DNA of 64,000 bases, taken from positions 1 to 64,000 of the forward strand of contig CBDCBA010000007.1 in NCBI GenBank assembly GCA_965214125.1, read 5' to 3'. The stretch comes from CBDCBA01 sp965214125 (GTDB lineage Bacteria > Planctomycetota > Phycisphaerae > Tepidisphaerales > Tepidisphaeraceae). This document shows, piece by piece, positions 31,162 to 38,513 of the stretch; position 1 is the stretch's first letter, and the number at the start of each line of letters is the position of its first letter. The position numbers and the translations under genes are program-made. The notes beneath the pieces were generated by a model. That model worked only from the letters and a program-made list of their open reading frames with translations. It was not told the DNA's origin and ran no database searches.

Positions 31162-34152
31162 TTAGTCGAACAACCCGCGCAGCCGGTCGATTGCCTTGCC
31201 GGGGTCGTTCAGCAGGTCGCCGGTCTGCCGCTCGACCGCGGCGTTGACAGCGCGGGGGATGATCTGGTTGAGGCTGCCGACCGCATCGACCGTCGGCCGC
31301 CGCGTGGTGCCGCCGAGCGCGAGGGTGAAGCCATCGGGCATGATCCGGCGGATCGGCCGTTCGCCGAGGTAGTCGGCAAGGTAGTCCGGGTTCTCGCCGA
31401 GCCATTTCTCGACAAGGTTGGTCGGCACCGTCGTCGAGAGATCGACCGCCAGCGTCTGCACGTTGACGGCCCCGGCGAACGTGAGGGCGTAGCGCTTGTC
31501 CGCCTCCGAAGCGTCGGCCGAGGCGCGGGGGTCGGCGACGTTGAAGGTTACGCGCGTGCTCGCGACGCCGCGGTCGAGGCGGAACTCGCTGTCGGGCACG
31601 CTGCCGCGCAAGGAGCTGATCTCGTCGCGCACCTCCTGTTCGAGATTCAGCCGGGCCAGGGCCTTGTCGACTTCGCCGCCGAGGCCGGGGATGCTGCGAA
31701 GGGTCCGCGCCTCGACGCCCGCGATCGTGGCGGCCTGATCGGCGACGGCCTGCGCCACCTCGCCGATCACGTCGTTGTCGACGCGGAACTCGCGGATGTT
31801 GAAGGTGATAGCCAGCGTGCCGCCCTCGGGCCCGAACGGGTCGGACAGGTTCAGGTCGAGCGGCCCGTCGAGGCGCACGTCGAGCAGGCCGCCGGCCTCT
31901 TGCGGCTCGGTCAGCACCGGGTGAACGAACTGCCCCAGCGCGTCGAGCAGCACCGGGTTCAGGTTCACGCCCGTTGCGAGCGATCCGGCCGGGCCGGTGA
32001 GGCGGAGCGTGTCGAGGTTCAAGGCCAAACTGGCGATCGCGAGCTGGCCGTCGTTGGCGACGAGGGGCGCCGCGTCATCCGGCACGCGCACGACGCCGCC
32101 GCTGGCGCGGAGCGGCACATTGCCCGACGCCGAAGCGCCCATGGCCACCACGTCCGCGAGCTTCAGCAGGCCCTCGCCGTCGAGCGTCGCCAGCGCCTCC
32201 TCGGCGTCGAACGTTCCGCTGAACGTGACGATCGCCCCACCAGTCGGAGCGTCGGCTTCGGCTTTAAGGCTGCCCAAGGCCACCAGCAACGGCTTGGCGG
32301 CTGCAAGGTCTGGCAGCGACGCCGTCACGTCGACGCTCGACTCGCCTTCGGCCGGCGTGGCGAAGTCCAGCGACTCCACCTGAGCCACCGTCGCCCCGGC
32401 CACCGACACCGCCAGCGGCGCCGCCACCGTCGCCAGGCTCGCCTCGCCGTCCCACGCGAGCGTGCCGGTCACGACGATCGGCCCCGGGTTCGACTCCAGC
32501 TCCGGCAGCTCCGCAAAGTCGCCAAAGGCGCGGCCGAAGCGCTGCGCGTCGGGCACCTCCAGCTTCGTGATCTGGATCGAGCCGATGCTCGTCTGGCCCT
32601 CCTCGTCCTCGGGTGGCGTGATCTCGCTTAGCATTGAATCGAGCGAGACGAGCGGACCGCCGGCATCTTCCGCGTCGGCACGGACGAGCAGGCTGACGAG
32701 TTCGAGGGAATCGTCCGCCGGCTGGAGCGTCGGGACGACGAAGAGCGACATCGCGTCCAGCGAGAGCTCCCGCCGCGCCCCCTCCTCGCCGCCGGCATCG
32801 GCGTAGCGGACGTCGGAGCCGTTGAGCCGGATGGCGCCCTGGATGCTCGCCCCGTTGACGCGCGTCTTGACCGTCCCGTCGACCGCGCCGCCGACCGTCA
32901 CGTCGTCGCCGATCAGCCCGCTGAAGCGTTGCTGGATCGCGTCGAGGTCGGCCGTGAGGGCCAGGTCGAGCCCGCCGATCGACGCCGCCGGGCCGCTGTC
33001 GCGGACGGTCAGGTACGGCGTGTCGACGTCGATGGAGATGTCGCGCAACGACTGCGGGCCGGCCGGCCGGTCCTCGGTCGGCAGGTCGAGCGCGGCGGCC
33101 AACGTCGCGCTGCCGTCGCCGTCGGTTTGCAGGCGAAGCTCGTCCACGGTCGCCGTGTTCGCCGCCTGGTCGAAGCTGCCGCTGAGGTCGAGCGTGAGCC
33201 GCTCGTTCGCATACCCCTCGCCACCGTCAAGTGGCCGGACGGCGAACGTGTCAACCGTCAGCCCGCCCGCGAGCGTGCCGGCGGCGCTGTCGAGCCGAAA
33301 CTCGCCGTTGAGCGTTCCCGCCGCCTCGTAGGGGAACGGGGCTAGATCAAACGCCTCCACCAGCAGCGCCGCGGCGCCGAGGTCGACCGCCGTCATCGTG
33401 ATCGTCTCGTCGATCGCCCCCGCCTCCGGGTCGGCCGTACCGACGGCGCTGAGCCGGCCGGCATCGACGTTGCCGACACGCAGCGCGATCGGCAGATTGT
33501 TGGCGATCGACCCGTCGTCCCCCAACGCGACCGTCGCATCCTCGATCGAGACTTTCACGGGTGTGCCGACCGTGCGGCTCGCATCGGACGGCGGGCCGCT
33601 GGCGCGTTGGACGGTCATGTCCAAGTCGATCGCGAGGTCGCCGGTGACGCGGGTCGTGTCGCCCGATTCCTCGTCGGCGTCGGCGGTTCCGAAGACGCGG
33701 TCGAGGTTTGTGGTGCCGTCGGGGTAGAGCTCGACAACGGGCAGGCTGCCGCGGATAACGGTGTCGCCGAGGGCGAGCTCGCCCCGCATGCCGCCGGTGA
33801 TAAGCGTCCAAAGTCCCGCGTCGGTCGAGAGCTCGCCCAGCTCGACCACCTTGCGGCCGTCGGCGTCGTAGATGCTCGCGCCGATGACCGTCGTCGGCCC
33901 GCCCCAGCCGAGGGAGAGGTCGCGAAGTTCGGCCGTGCCGTCGAGTTGTCCGCCAAGGCGGCCGGCGACGAAGCGTGTGCCCGGCCCGGTGCTCAGCAGG
34001 GTCGGCAGCAACACGACGAAGACGACCAGCAGCACAACGAGCGCGGCGACGATGCCGAGCGTCCAACGCAGCCATCGGCGACGTCTCTTTCGCGGCGGCG
34101 TCCGGGTCGCTTCGGGAGCGGGCGTATTGGGGGTGGATTGGGTCTCGGTCAT
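31162..34152 (-). CDS. AsmA-like large envelope protein
   Basis: 996 residues from the ATG at 34152. A basic, proline-rich N-terminus is followed by one membrane span (LGIVAALVVLLVVFVVLLPT) and then LLSTGPGTRFVAGRLGGQLD, which fits AsmA/TamB-type proteins where the anchor leads into a long beta-rich groove. The rest consists of many short amphipathic strands without catalytic motifs, with acidic linkers. AsmA-like proteins are thought to carry phospholipids across the periplasm. The C-terminus (FTLALGGTTRRPTVDAVGSL) is a weak version of the AsmA end repeat. It lies directly upstream of metK but is probably its own unit. Confidence 0.6.
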   Translation of the reverse strand: MTETQSTPNTPAPEATRTPPRKRRRRWLRWTLGIVAALVVLLVVFVVLLPTLLSTGPGTRFVAGRLGGQLDGTAELRDLSLGWGGPTTVIGASIYDADGRKVVELGELSTDAGLWTLITGGMRGELALGDTVIRGSLPVVELYPDGTTNLDRVFGTADADEESGDTTRVTGDLAIDLDMTVQRASGPPSDASRTVGTPVKVSIEDATVALGDDGSIANNLPIALRVGNVDAGRLSAVGTADPEAGAIDETITMTAVDLGAAALLVEAFDLAPFPYEAAGTLNGEFRLDSAAGTLAGGLTVDTFAVRPLDGGEGYANERLTLDLSGSFDQAANTATVDELRLQTDGDGSATLAAALDLPTEDRPAGPQSLRDISIDVDTPYLTVRDSGPAASIGGLDLALTADLDAIQQRFSGLIGDDVTVGGAVDGTVKTRVNGASIQGAIRLNGSDVRYADAGGEEGARRELSLDAMSLFVVPTLQPADDSLELVSLLVRADAEDAGGPLVSLDSMLSEITPPEDEEGQTSIGSIQITKLEVPDAQRFGRAFGDFAELPELESNPGPIVVTGTLAWDGEASLATVAAPLAVSVAGATVAQVESLDFATPAEGESSVDVTASLPDLAAAKPLLVALGSLKAEADAPTGGAIVTFSGTFDAEEALATLDGEGLLKLADVVAMGASASGNVPLRASGGVVRVPDDAAPLVANDGQLAIASLALNLDTLRLTGPAGSLATGVNLNPVLLDALGQFVHPVLTEPQEAGGLLDVRLDGPLDLNLSDPFGPEGGTLAITFNIREFRVDNDVIGEVAQAVADQAATIAGVEARTLRSIPGLGGEVDKALARLNLEQEVRDEISSLRGSVPDSEFRLDRGVASTRVTFNVADPRASADASEADKRYALTFAGAVNVQTLAVDLSTTVPTNLVEKWLGENPDYLADYLGERPIRRIMPDGFTLALGGTTRRPTVDAVGSLNQIIPRAVNAAVERQTGDLLNDPGKAIDRLRGLFD

Positions 34153-34338
34153 GCGGCGGCGGCTTCGGGGATGGCGCGGGGGAAGGGCGGCATTGTCGCC
34201 CGTCCGGGTCGACGCCGCCACTCCTGTTGCGAGCGGCCAGACGCGCGGGATCGGTGGGCGGTTTGGATTTGCGGTCGCGGTGACGAATAATGTCGCCCCC
34301 GCCGCGACGCCGCGACGGTTCTCACCGCCCCACCTGAT

Positions 34339-34344
34339 TAGGAT
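34339..34344 (+). promoter_or_regulatory. Candidate -10 hexamer TAGGAT for a leaderless transcript
   Basis: TAGGAT, within GATTAGGAT, ends 7 bases before the ATG at 34352. GGAT could also be read as a weak ribosome binding site, so the case is less clear than others. Confidence 0.3.
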
Positions 34345-34351
34345 CCCGAAG

Positions 34352-35392
34352 ATGCCCCCCGAGACCGATCACGCCGACGAAGCCGCCCGCGCCGCCAAAG
34401 ATGACCTGATCGTCGTCTGCGGCGCCGGCGGGTTCATCGGCGGCCACCTCGTCGCCCGCCTGCGCGAGCAGGGGCACACGAACATCCGCGCCGTCGATCG
34501 CAAGGACTTCACGGGCTGGTACCAGAAGTTCGATGACGTCGACAACCACGTCCTGGACCTCCAGGAGCTGCCCGCCTGTCAGAAGGCGGCCGACGGGGCG
34601 CACACGGTCTACCAGCTCGCCGCCGACATGGGCGGCATGGGCTTTATTGAGAAGAACAAGGCCCTGTGCATGCTGAGCGTGCTGACGAACACGCACATGC
34701 TGATGGCCGCCAAGGACACGCGGGCCAAAAACTTCTTCTACTCCTCGTCCGCCTGCGTCTACAACGCGACGAAGCAGACCGACTCCAACGTAACGGCCTT
34801 GAAGGAAGAGGACGCCTACCCCGCCGACGCCGAGGACGGCTACGGCTGGGAGAAGCTCTTCAGCGAGCGCATGAGCCGCCACTTCCGCGAGGACTTCGAT
34901 TTGCGCACGCGCGTCGCCCGCTTCCACAACGTTTACGGCCCCCACGGCACCTACGACGGCGGCCGCGAGAAGGCCCCCGCCGCCATGTGCCGCAAGGTCA
35001 TCAAGGCCAAGATGTCGGGCGAGCACGAGATGGAAATCTGGGGCGACGGCGAGCAGACGCGCTCCTTCATGTACATCACCGACTGCGTCAAGGGCGTCGA
35101 CAAGATCACCCACAGCGACATCCTCGAGCCGATCAACCTTGGGTCGAGCGAGCTCGTGAGCATCAACCAGCTCGTCGACATCGTCGAGGACTTGGCCGGC
35201 ATCAAGCTCGAGCGCAAGTACAACCTCGACGCCCCCAAGGGCGTGCGCGGGCGCAACAGCGACAACACGAAGATCGAGGAGTACCTCGGCTGGGAGCCCA
35301 ACGTCTCGCTGCGCGACGGCATGGAAAAGACATATAAGTGGATTCACGACGAAATGACCAGCGGCCGCGAGTCGGTCGTGAACGTGGCGTGA
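34352..35392 (+). CDS. GDP-mannose 3,5-epimerase-like NAD-dependent epimerase
   Basis: 346 residues of the extended short-chain dehydrogenase family. The NAD motif is CGAGGFIGGHL. Traits of GDP-mannose 3,5-epimerase are strong: YQLAADMGGMGFIEKN, SSSACVYNATKQ, EEDAYPADAEDGYGWEKLFS (with the catalytic Y-x-x-x-K as YGWEK) and RFHNVYGPHGTYDGGREKAP. The plant enzyme makes GDP-L-galactose or GDP-L-gulose for ascorbate and wall sugars; bacterial relatives probably supply GDP-sugars for surface glycans. A repeat element follows the stop codon. Related dehydratases share the fold, so the exact reaction is not certain. Confidence 0.85.
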   Translation: MPPETDHADEAARAAKDDLIVVCGAGGFIGGHLVARLREQGHTNIRAVDRKDFTGWYQKFDDVDNHVLDLQELPACQKAADGAHTVYQLAADMGGMGFIEKNKALCMLSVLTNTHMLMAAKDTRAKNFFYSSSACVYNATKQTDSNVTALKEEDAYPADAEDGYGWEKLFSERMSRHFREDFDLRTRVARFHNVYGPHGTYDGGREKAPAAMCRKVIKAKMSGEHEMEIWGDGEQTRSFMYITDCVKGVDKITHSDILEPINLGSSELVSINQLVDIVEDLAGIKLERKYNLDAPKGVRGRNSDNTKIEEYLGWEPNVSLRDGMEKTYKWIHDEMTSGRESVVNVA

Positions 35393-35435
35393 ATCTCAGC
35401 ATCCGATGGGACGCGCGATCCATAAGAAGGGTCGA

Positions 35436-35509
35436 TAGCCGCGACGCAACGCGGCGCGGTCTGATGCGGTTGCAGCATCGCCCGACCGCGCCGCGTTGCG
35501 TCGCGGCTA
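35436..35509. repeat. Perfect 26-bp inverted repeat of the TAGCCGCGACGC family, copy 2
   Basis: Arms 35436-35461 and 35484-35509 are exact complements around a 22-base loop. The arm is identical to the left arm of the copy at 28379-28404, 7 kb away, so this is a dispersed repeat family. It lies between the epimerase gene and the alkyltransferase-like gene, both on the plus strand. Confidence 0.85.
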
Positions 35510-35545
35510 CCAAACGTTCCCTGAAGTTTCAACATCGCTGATCAT

Positions 35546-35857
35546 GTGAAATCCCCGCGAAGTCGGATTCTCCGCACCGTTGCCGACCTCCCTGCCGGCC
35601 GCGTCAGCACGTACGGCTGCGTCGGTGCCGCGTGCGACGCGGGGCCGCGGCAGGTGGCGGCGGTGCTCGCCCACGATCCGGGGGCGGCCGACGTGCCGTG
35701 GCACCGCGTGGTCGGCGCGGGCGGACTCCTGCGCATCCCCCACCCAGTCGGCCACGCCGAGCAACGCAAGCGCCTGCTGGCCGAGGGCGTGCTGCTAAGC
35801 GAGCGCCGCGTGCGCGACTTCGCCTCAGTCTTCCTTGACGTCAGCGCAATCCGGTGA
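35546..35857 (+). CDS. Alkyltransferase-like (ATL) DNA-repair protein
   Basis: 103 residues, the size of the DNA-binding domain of O6-alkylguanine-DNA alkyltransferase. It has the helix-turn-helix RVSTYGCVGAACDAGPRQVA and the arginine finger region, but the active-site motif is PWHRVVGAGG: the reactive cysteine of PCHRV is replaced by tryptophan. This is the mark of ATL proteins, which bind O6-alkylguanine without repairing it and pass the lesion to nucleotide excision repair. The GTG start at 35546 follows the repeat element. Its 3' end overlaps that of the convergent sigma-factor gene by 33 bases. Confidence 0.85.
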   Translation: MKSPRSRILRTVADLPAGRVSTYGCVGAACDAGPRQVAAVLAHDPGAADVPWHRVVGAGGLLRIPHPVGHAEQRKRLLAEGVLLSERRVRDFASVFLDVSAIR

Positions 35858-36271
35858 CGCGATGACCTGCTCGCGCACACGCGATCGGGCCACGCTCAGC
35901 CGCCAGCGGACGGTCGAGGTGGCGACGCCGAGTCGATCAGCGTGGGCGGCGGCGTCGCCGGTCAGGCCGTGCAGGCGAAGCGTGGCCCGGAGCTCGGGCG
36001 GCAAGCGGCGGATAGCGGCGGCGATGCGTCCGCGCGTTTCTATCGCGACAAGGTCTTGCAGCGGGTCGATCGGCTGGCCCTTCGTCGCGCGCTCCGCGAC
36101 GTACCGGCCGTAGGCGCGGGAGGCGGCGGCGCGGCGGCGGATGTGGTCGATCGCCAGCCGCCGCGCCGCCTTAAAGAGCCACGCCAGCCGGTCGTGCTCC
36201 GGGCGATCGCGCAGGTCGTCCGCGTGCTCGATTGCCCGGACGAACAGCGTTTGCAGCAGGTCGTCCGCCAT
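35825..36271 (-). CDS. ECF-type RNA polymerase sigma factor, start uncertain
   Basis: From the first ATG (36271) the product has 148 residues. Region 2 shows ADDLLQTLFVRAIEHADDLR and WLFKAARRLAIDHIRRRAAA; region 4 shows RRLPPELRATLRLHGLTGDA with the HTH ADRLGVATSTVRWRLSVARS. The same frame continues upstream of this ATG with LGNLFRDHGDRLLRELAWRS, clear region 2.1 sequence, but holds no ATG, GTG or TTG before a stop codon near 36435. A CTG at 36334 is the nearest candidate, or a base is missing. The repeat protein upstream ends at 36364, so the two genes are probably coupled. Confidence 0.7.
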   Translation of the reverse strand: MADDLLQTLFVRAIEHADDLRDRPEHDRLAWLFKAARRLAIDHIRRRAAASRAYGRYVAERATKGQPIDPLQDLVAIETRGRIAAAIRRLPPELRATLRLHGLTGDAAAHADRLGVATSTVRWRLSVARSRVREQVIASPDCADVKED

Positions 36272-36363
36272 CGCCGCGTCGCCGGACCGCCACGCCAGCT
36301 CACGCAGCAGGCGGTCGCCGTGGTCGCGGAACAGGTTGCCGAGGGGGTCGTCGCGTGGAGGAT

Positions 36364-37065
36364 TTACCCGCGAACCTCGACGTGCCCGTTCTGCTCGCGG
36401 CAGAGGAACCGTGCCGCCGCCGCCGCCGACCTAGGCACCGACAGGTGTCCGTTGCAGACGATCTCGCCGATCTTGGCCCGCAGCAGGTCGTCCGTGACGT
36501 CGTCGTCGATCTTCAGGTGGCCGTTGGACACGAGGCACTCGGGCCGGTCGATCATCGCCAGGAACGCGGCGTCGAAGCTGGAGTGGCCGTTGACCTGGCG
36601 TAGCGGCAGGTCGTCGGCGTAGGTGTTCATCTGGCCGGTCATCGACGTCAGCGCCGCCGACACCGCCGCCCGGCCGCTGCGGGGCACGAGCAGTTGGCCC
36701 GTCACGTGCATCTGGCGGTAGCGGCACTCGGTGATCGGCGGCGTGATGACGATTTGGCCGGAGGCGACGAGGATCTGATTCGACGCCGCGTCGGTCGACA
36801 GCGCCTCGCCGGCGAGCTCGACCTGGCCGGTGCGGATCACGACTTGGCTGTCGTCGCCGTCGGGCAGCGTCACCACCGCGCCGACGTCCGCCACCTTCGC
36901 GACGAGGTGGCCGGCGTTGGCCTCGCTCAGGAGGAGGAGGGCCACGTCCACAATCTTACGAATCGCCGCCACTGCCTCGGGCGAGTGGCGGCGGAGGTCG
37001 AGCAGTGGCAGGTCGCAGTACTTGCCGCCGTGATCACCGTTGTTGTCGTTGCGTTCGTCGCTCAT
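36364..37065 (-). CDS. Protein with repeated G-Q / N-G-H strand motif, unknown function
   Basis: 233 residues. After a helical start (PEAVAAIRKIVDVALLLLSE) a short motif recurs about every 20 residues: RTGQVEL (78-84), ASGQIVI (101-107), VTGQLLV (121-127), MTGQMNT (142-148), VNGHSSF (158-164), SNGHLKI (180-186), CNGHLSV (204-210) and QNGHVEV (225-231). The first four carry G-Q, the last four N-G-H. Such spacing suggests a beta-solenoid of the bactofilin kind. No known family is recognised with certainty. It is encoded just before an ECF sigma factor, so it may be that factor's regulator or its target structure; this is inferred. Confidence 0.55.
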   Translation of the reverse strand: MSDERNDNNGDHGGKYCDLPLLDLRRHSPEAVAAIRKIVDVALLLLSEANAGHLVAKVADVGAVVTLPDGDDSQVVIRTGQVELAGEALSTDAASNQILVASGQIVITPPITECRYRQMHVTGQLLVPRSGRAAVSAALTSMTGQMNTYADDLPLRQVNGHSSFDAAFLAMIDRPECLVSNGHLKIDDDVTDDLLRAKIGEIVCNGHLSVPRSAAAAARFLCREQNGHVEVRG

Positions 37066-37116
37066 GGTGCGAAGGGAAACGCACGACTCGCGTCGACCGT
37101 TGGCGCCGCGGCGAAT

Positions 37117-38226
37117 TTATCGCGCGACGAACTCGACCGGGATCGACTCCTGTGCCACGCGCTTGCCGAGTTCGTCGCGGACGGTCACCTTCAGCCGGTG
37201 CGGGCCGGGCCGTGTCGTGGCGGGCAGGACGAGGCGGCCGCAGAGGAAGAAGTCGCGGCGGCGGCGGCTGCACGTGTCGACGATCGGCGTGTTCGGCAGC
37301 GAGTAGACGGGCTGCCCCTCGCTGTCGTACAGGACCGCCGACAGGGCGATGCGCGTCTCCCACTCGCCACCGGGCTGCTGCTCGCTGGCGAAGTTATCCA
37401 CCTCGACGTAAAGCACCACGGGATGTCGCTGGCCGACCGCGAAGGTGTCGCTGGCCGCCTCGTACTGGCCAAATGCCGTGACTTCGCGGCAGAGGGCAAC
37501 CTCCGGCAGAACCAGGCCGATCTCGCCGCGCAATTTTTCGGCGGCGCGGAGCAGCGGGGCTACCCGCGCGGCGCTGGCGGCGCGGTCGTCGCGGCGCAGG
37601 GCGTCGAGGAACTGCTCGATGCCGTCGCTGGCGATCTCGAGCACGCGCTGGTCTTCCGGCGGCAGGGCCGTGAACTCGAGCCCGGCCGATTCGTCGCCGA
37701 CGAGGAGCTTGAGCATCTGGTGCTCGAACGCCGCCGCGGGCGAGTGCGGCCGCCGACGCAGCGAGTCGACGTAACGCTCGCCAAAGCCCTGCTGTTGCGC
37801 CACCTGGGGGGCAGGTTGAGGCACCGGGCCCCACGGTTCAGGCTCGGCCGCGCCCGTCGGCTCAACGCGCGGCGAGGACTCGGCAACCGCTGGCTGGCCC
37901 AACGGCGCAACGGTCGAGGAGATGCCCGGCTGCCCCGGATCGGTCGGCGACCGTTCCATGGGGCGGCGTTCGGTCGGCTGGGCGGAGCCATCCGACGAGC
38001 CCGCCAGCGACTCGCCGAATTGCCGGACCTGCTCGGTCAGGGCAGCGACCGCCGGGTCCATCGTCTCGACGGGCTCGGTCGGTTGCAGCGTGTTCGATTC
38101 CGGCGACGCCAGGCCGGGCGATGCACCGCTGGGTGACGGGTCGCCGCCTCCCGACGCGCAGCCAACGACCGCCGAGGCGAGGGCCACGGCGCAGCAGAGG
38201 AGAGATGGGCGAGGCAGGCGTGTCAC
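37117..38226 (-). CDS. Lipoprotein of unknown function
   Basis: 369 residues from a GTG at 38226, chosen because AGGAGG stands four bases upstream. The signal LCCAVALASAVVGCAS carries the lipobox VVGC. A proline- and serine-rich linker of about 120 residues follows. Then comes a helical part (VLEIASDGIEQFLDALRRDD) and a C-terminal beta domain beginning YVEVDNFASEQQPGGEWETR and running to GPHRLKVTVRDELGKRVAQE, which looks like an immunoglobulin-type fold. The N-terminal linker would let the domain reach across the periplasm. No specific function can be named. Confidence 0.6.
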   Translation of the reverse strand: MTRLPRPSLLCCAVALASAVVGCASGGGDPSPSGASPGLASPESNTLQPTEPVETMDPAVAALTEQVRQFGESLAGSSDGSAQPTERRPMERSPTDPGQPGISSTVAPLGQPAVAESSPRVEPTGAAEPEPWGPVPQPAPQVAQQQGFGERYVDSLRRRPHSPAAAFEHQMLKLLVGDESAGLEFTALPPEDQRVLEIASDGIEQFLDALRRDDRAASAARVAPLLRAAEKLRGEIGLVLPEVALCREVTAFGQYEAASDTFAVGQRHPVVLYVEVDNFASEQQPGGEWETRIALSAVLYDSEGQPVYSLPNTPIVDTCSRRRRDFFLCGRLVLPATTRPGPHRLKVTVRDELGKRVAQESIPVEFVAR

Positions 38227-38513
38227 AGTCCCTCCTGGACGTGCGGGCGCGGGGGCGGGTGGGTTAATGCCGGCGTCCGATGCCGGCGGGCCCACCATAC
38301 GGGTACGCCGCGGGCGTTCAACCGTTCTGCCCCGGCGGGGAATGGTGGTGGGTTGTGGTGGCGGGGAACGTGGCGTAGGGAATCGCGCCGGTTGCGTCGA
38401 CCGGGCGAATTAGACTGGGTGTACCGTCCACCGCACGCTACAACGGGTCTCCCGCGTCCTCGTGCCGCGCCCCCTTCTCCCGCCCGCCCCAACCGCACCT
38501 TCGGAGGGTTCAC
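38227..38513. other. Intergenic region before the NdvB-like gene
   Basis: 287 bases between divergent genes, so it should hold promoters for both. The only clear element is the ribosome binding site GGAGGG at 38503-38508, five bases before the TTG at 38514. No confident -10/-35 pair is visible. Confidence 0.4.
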
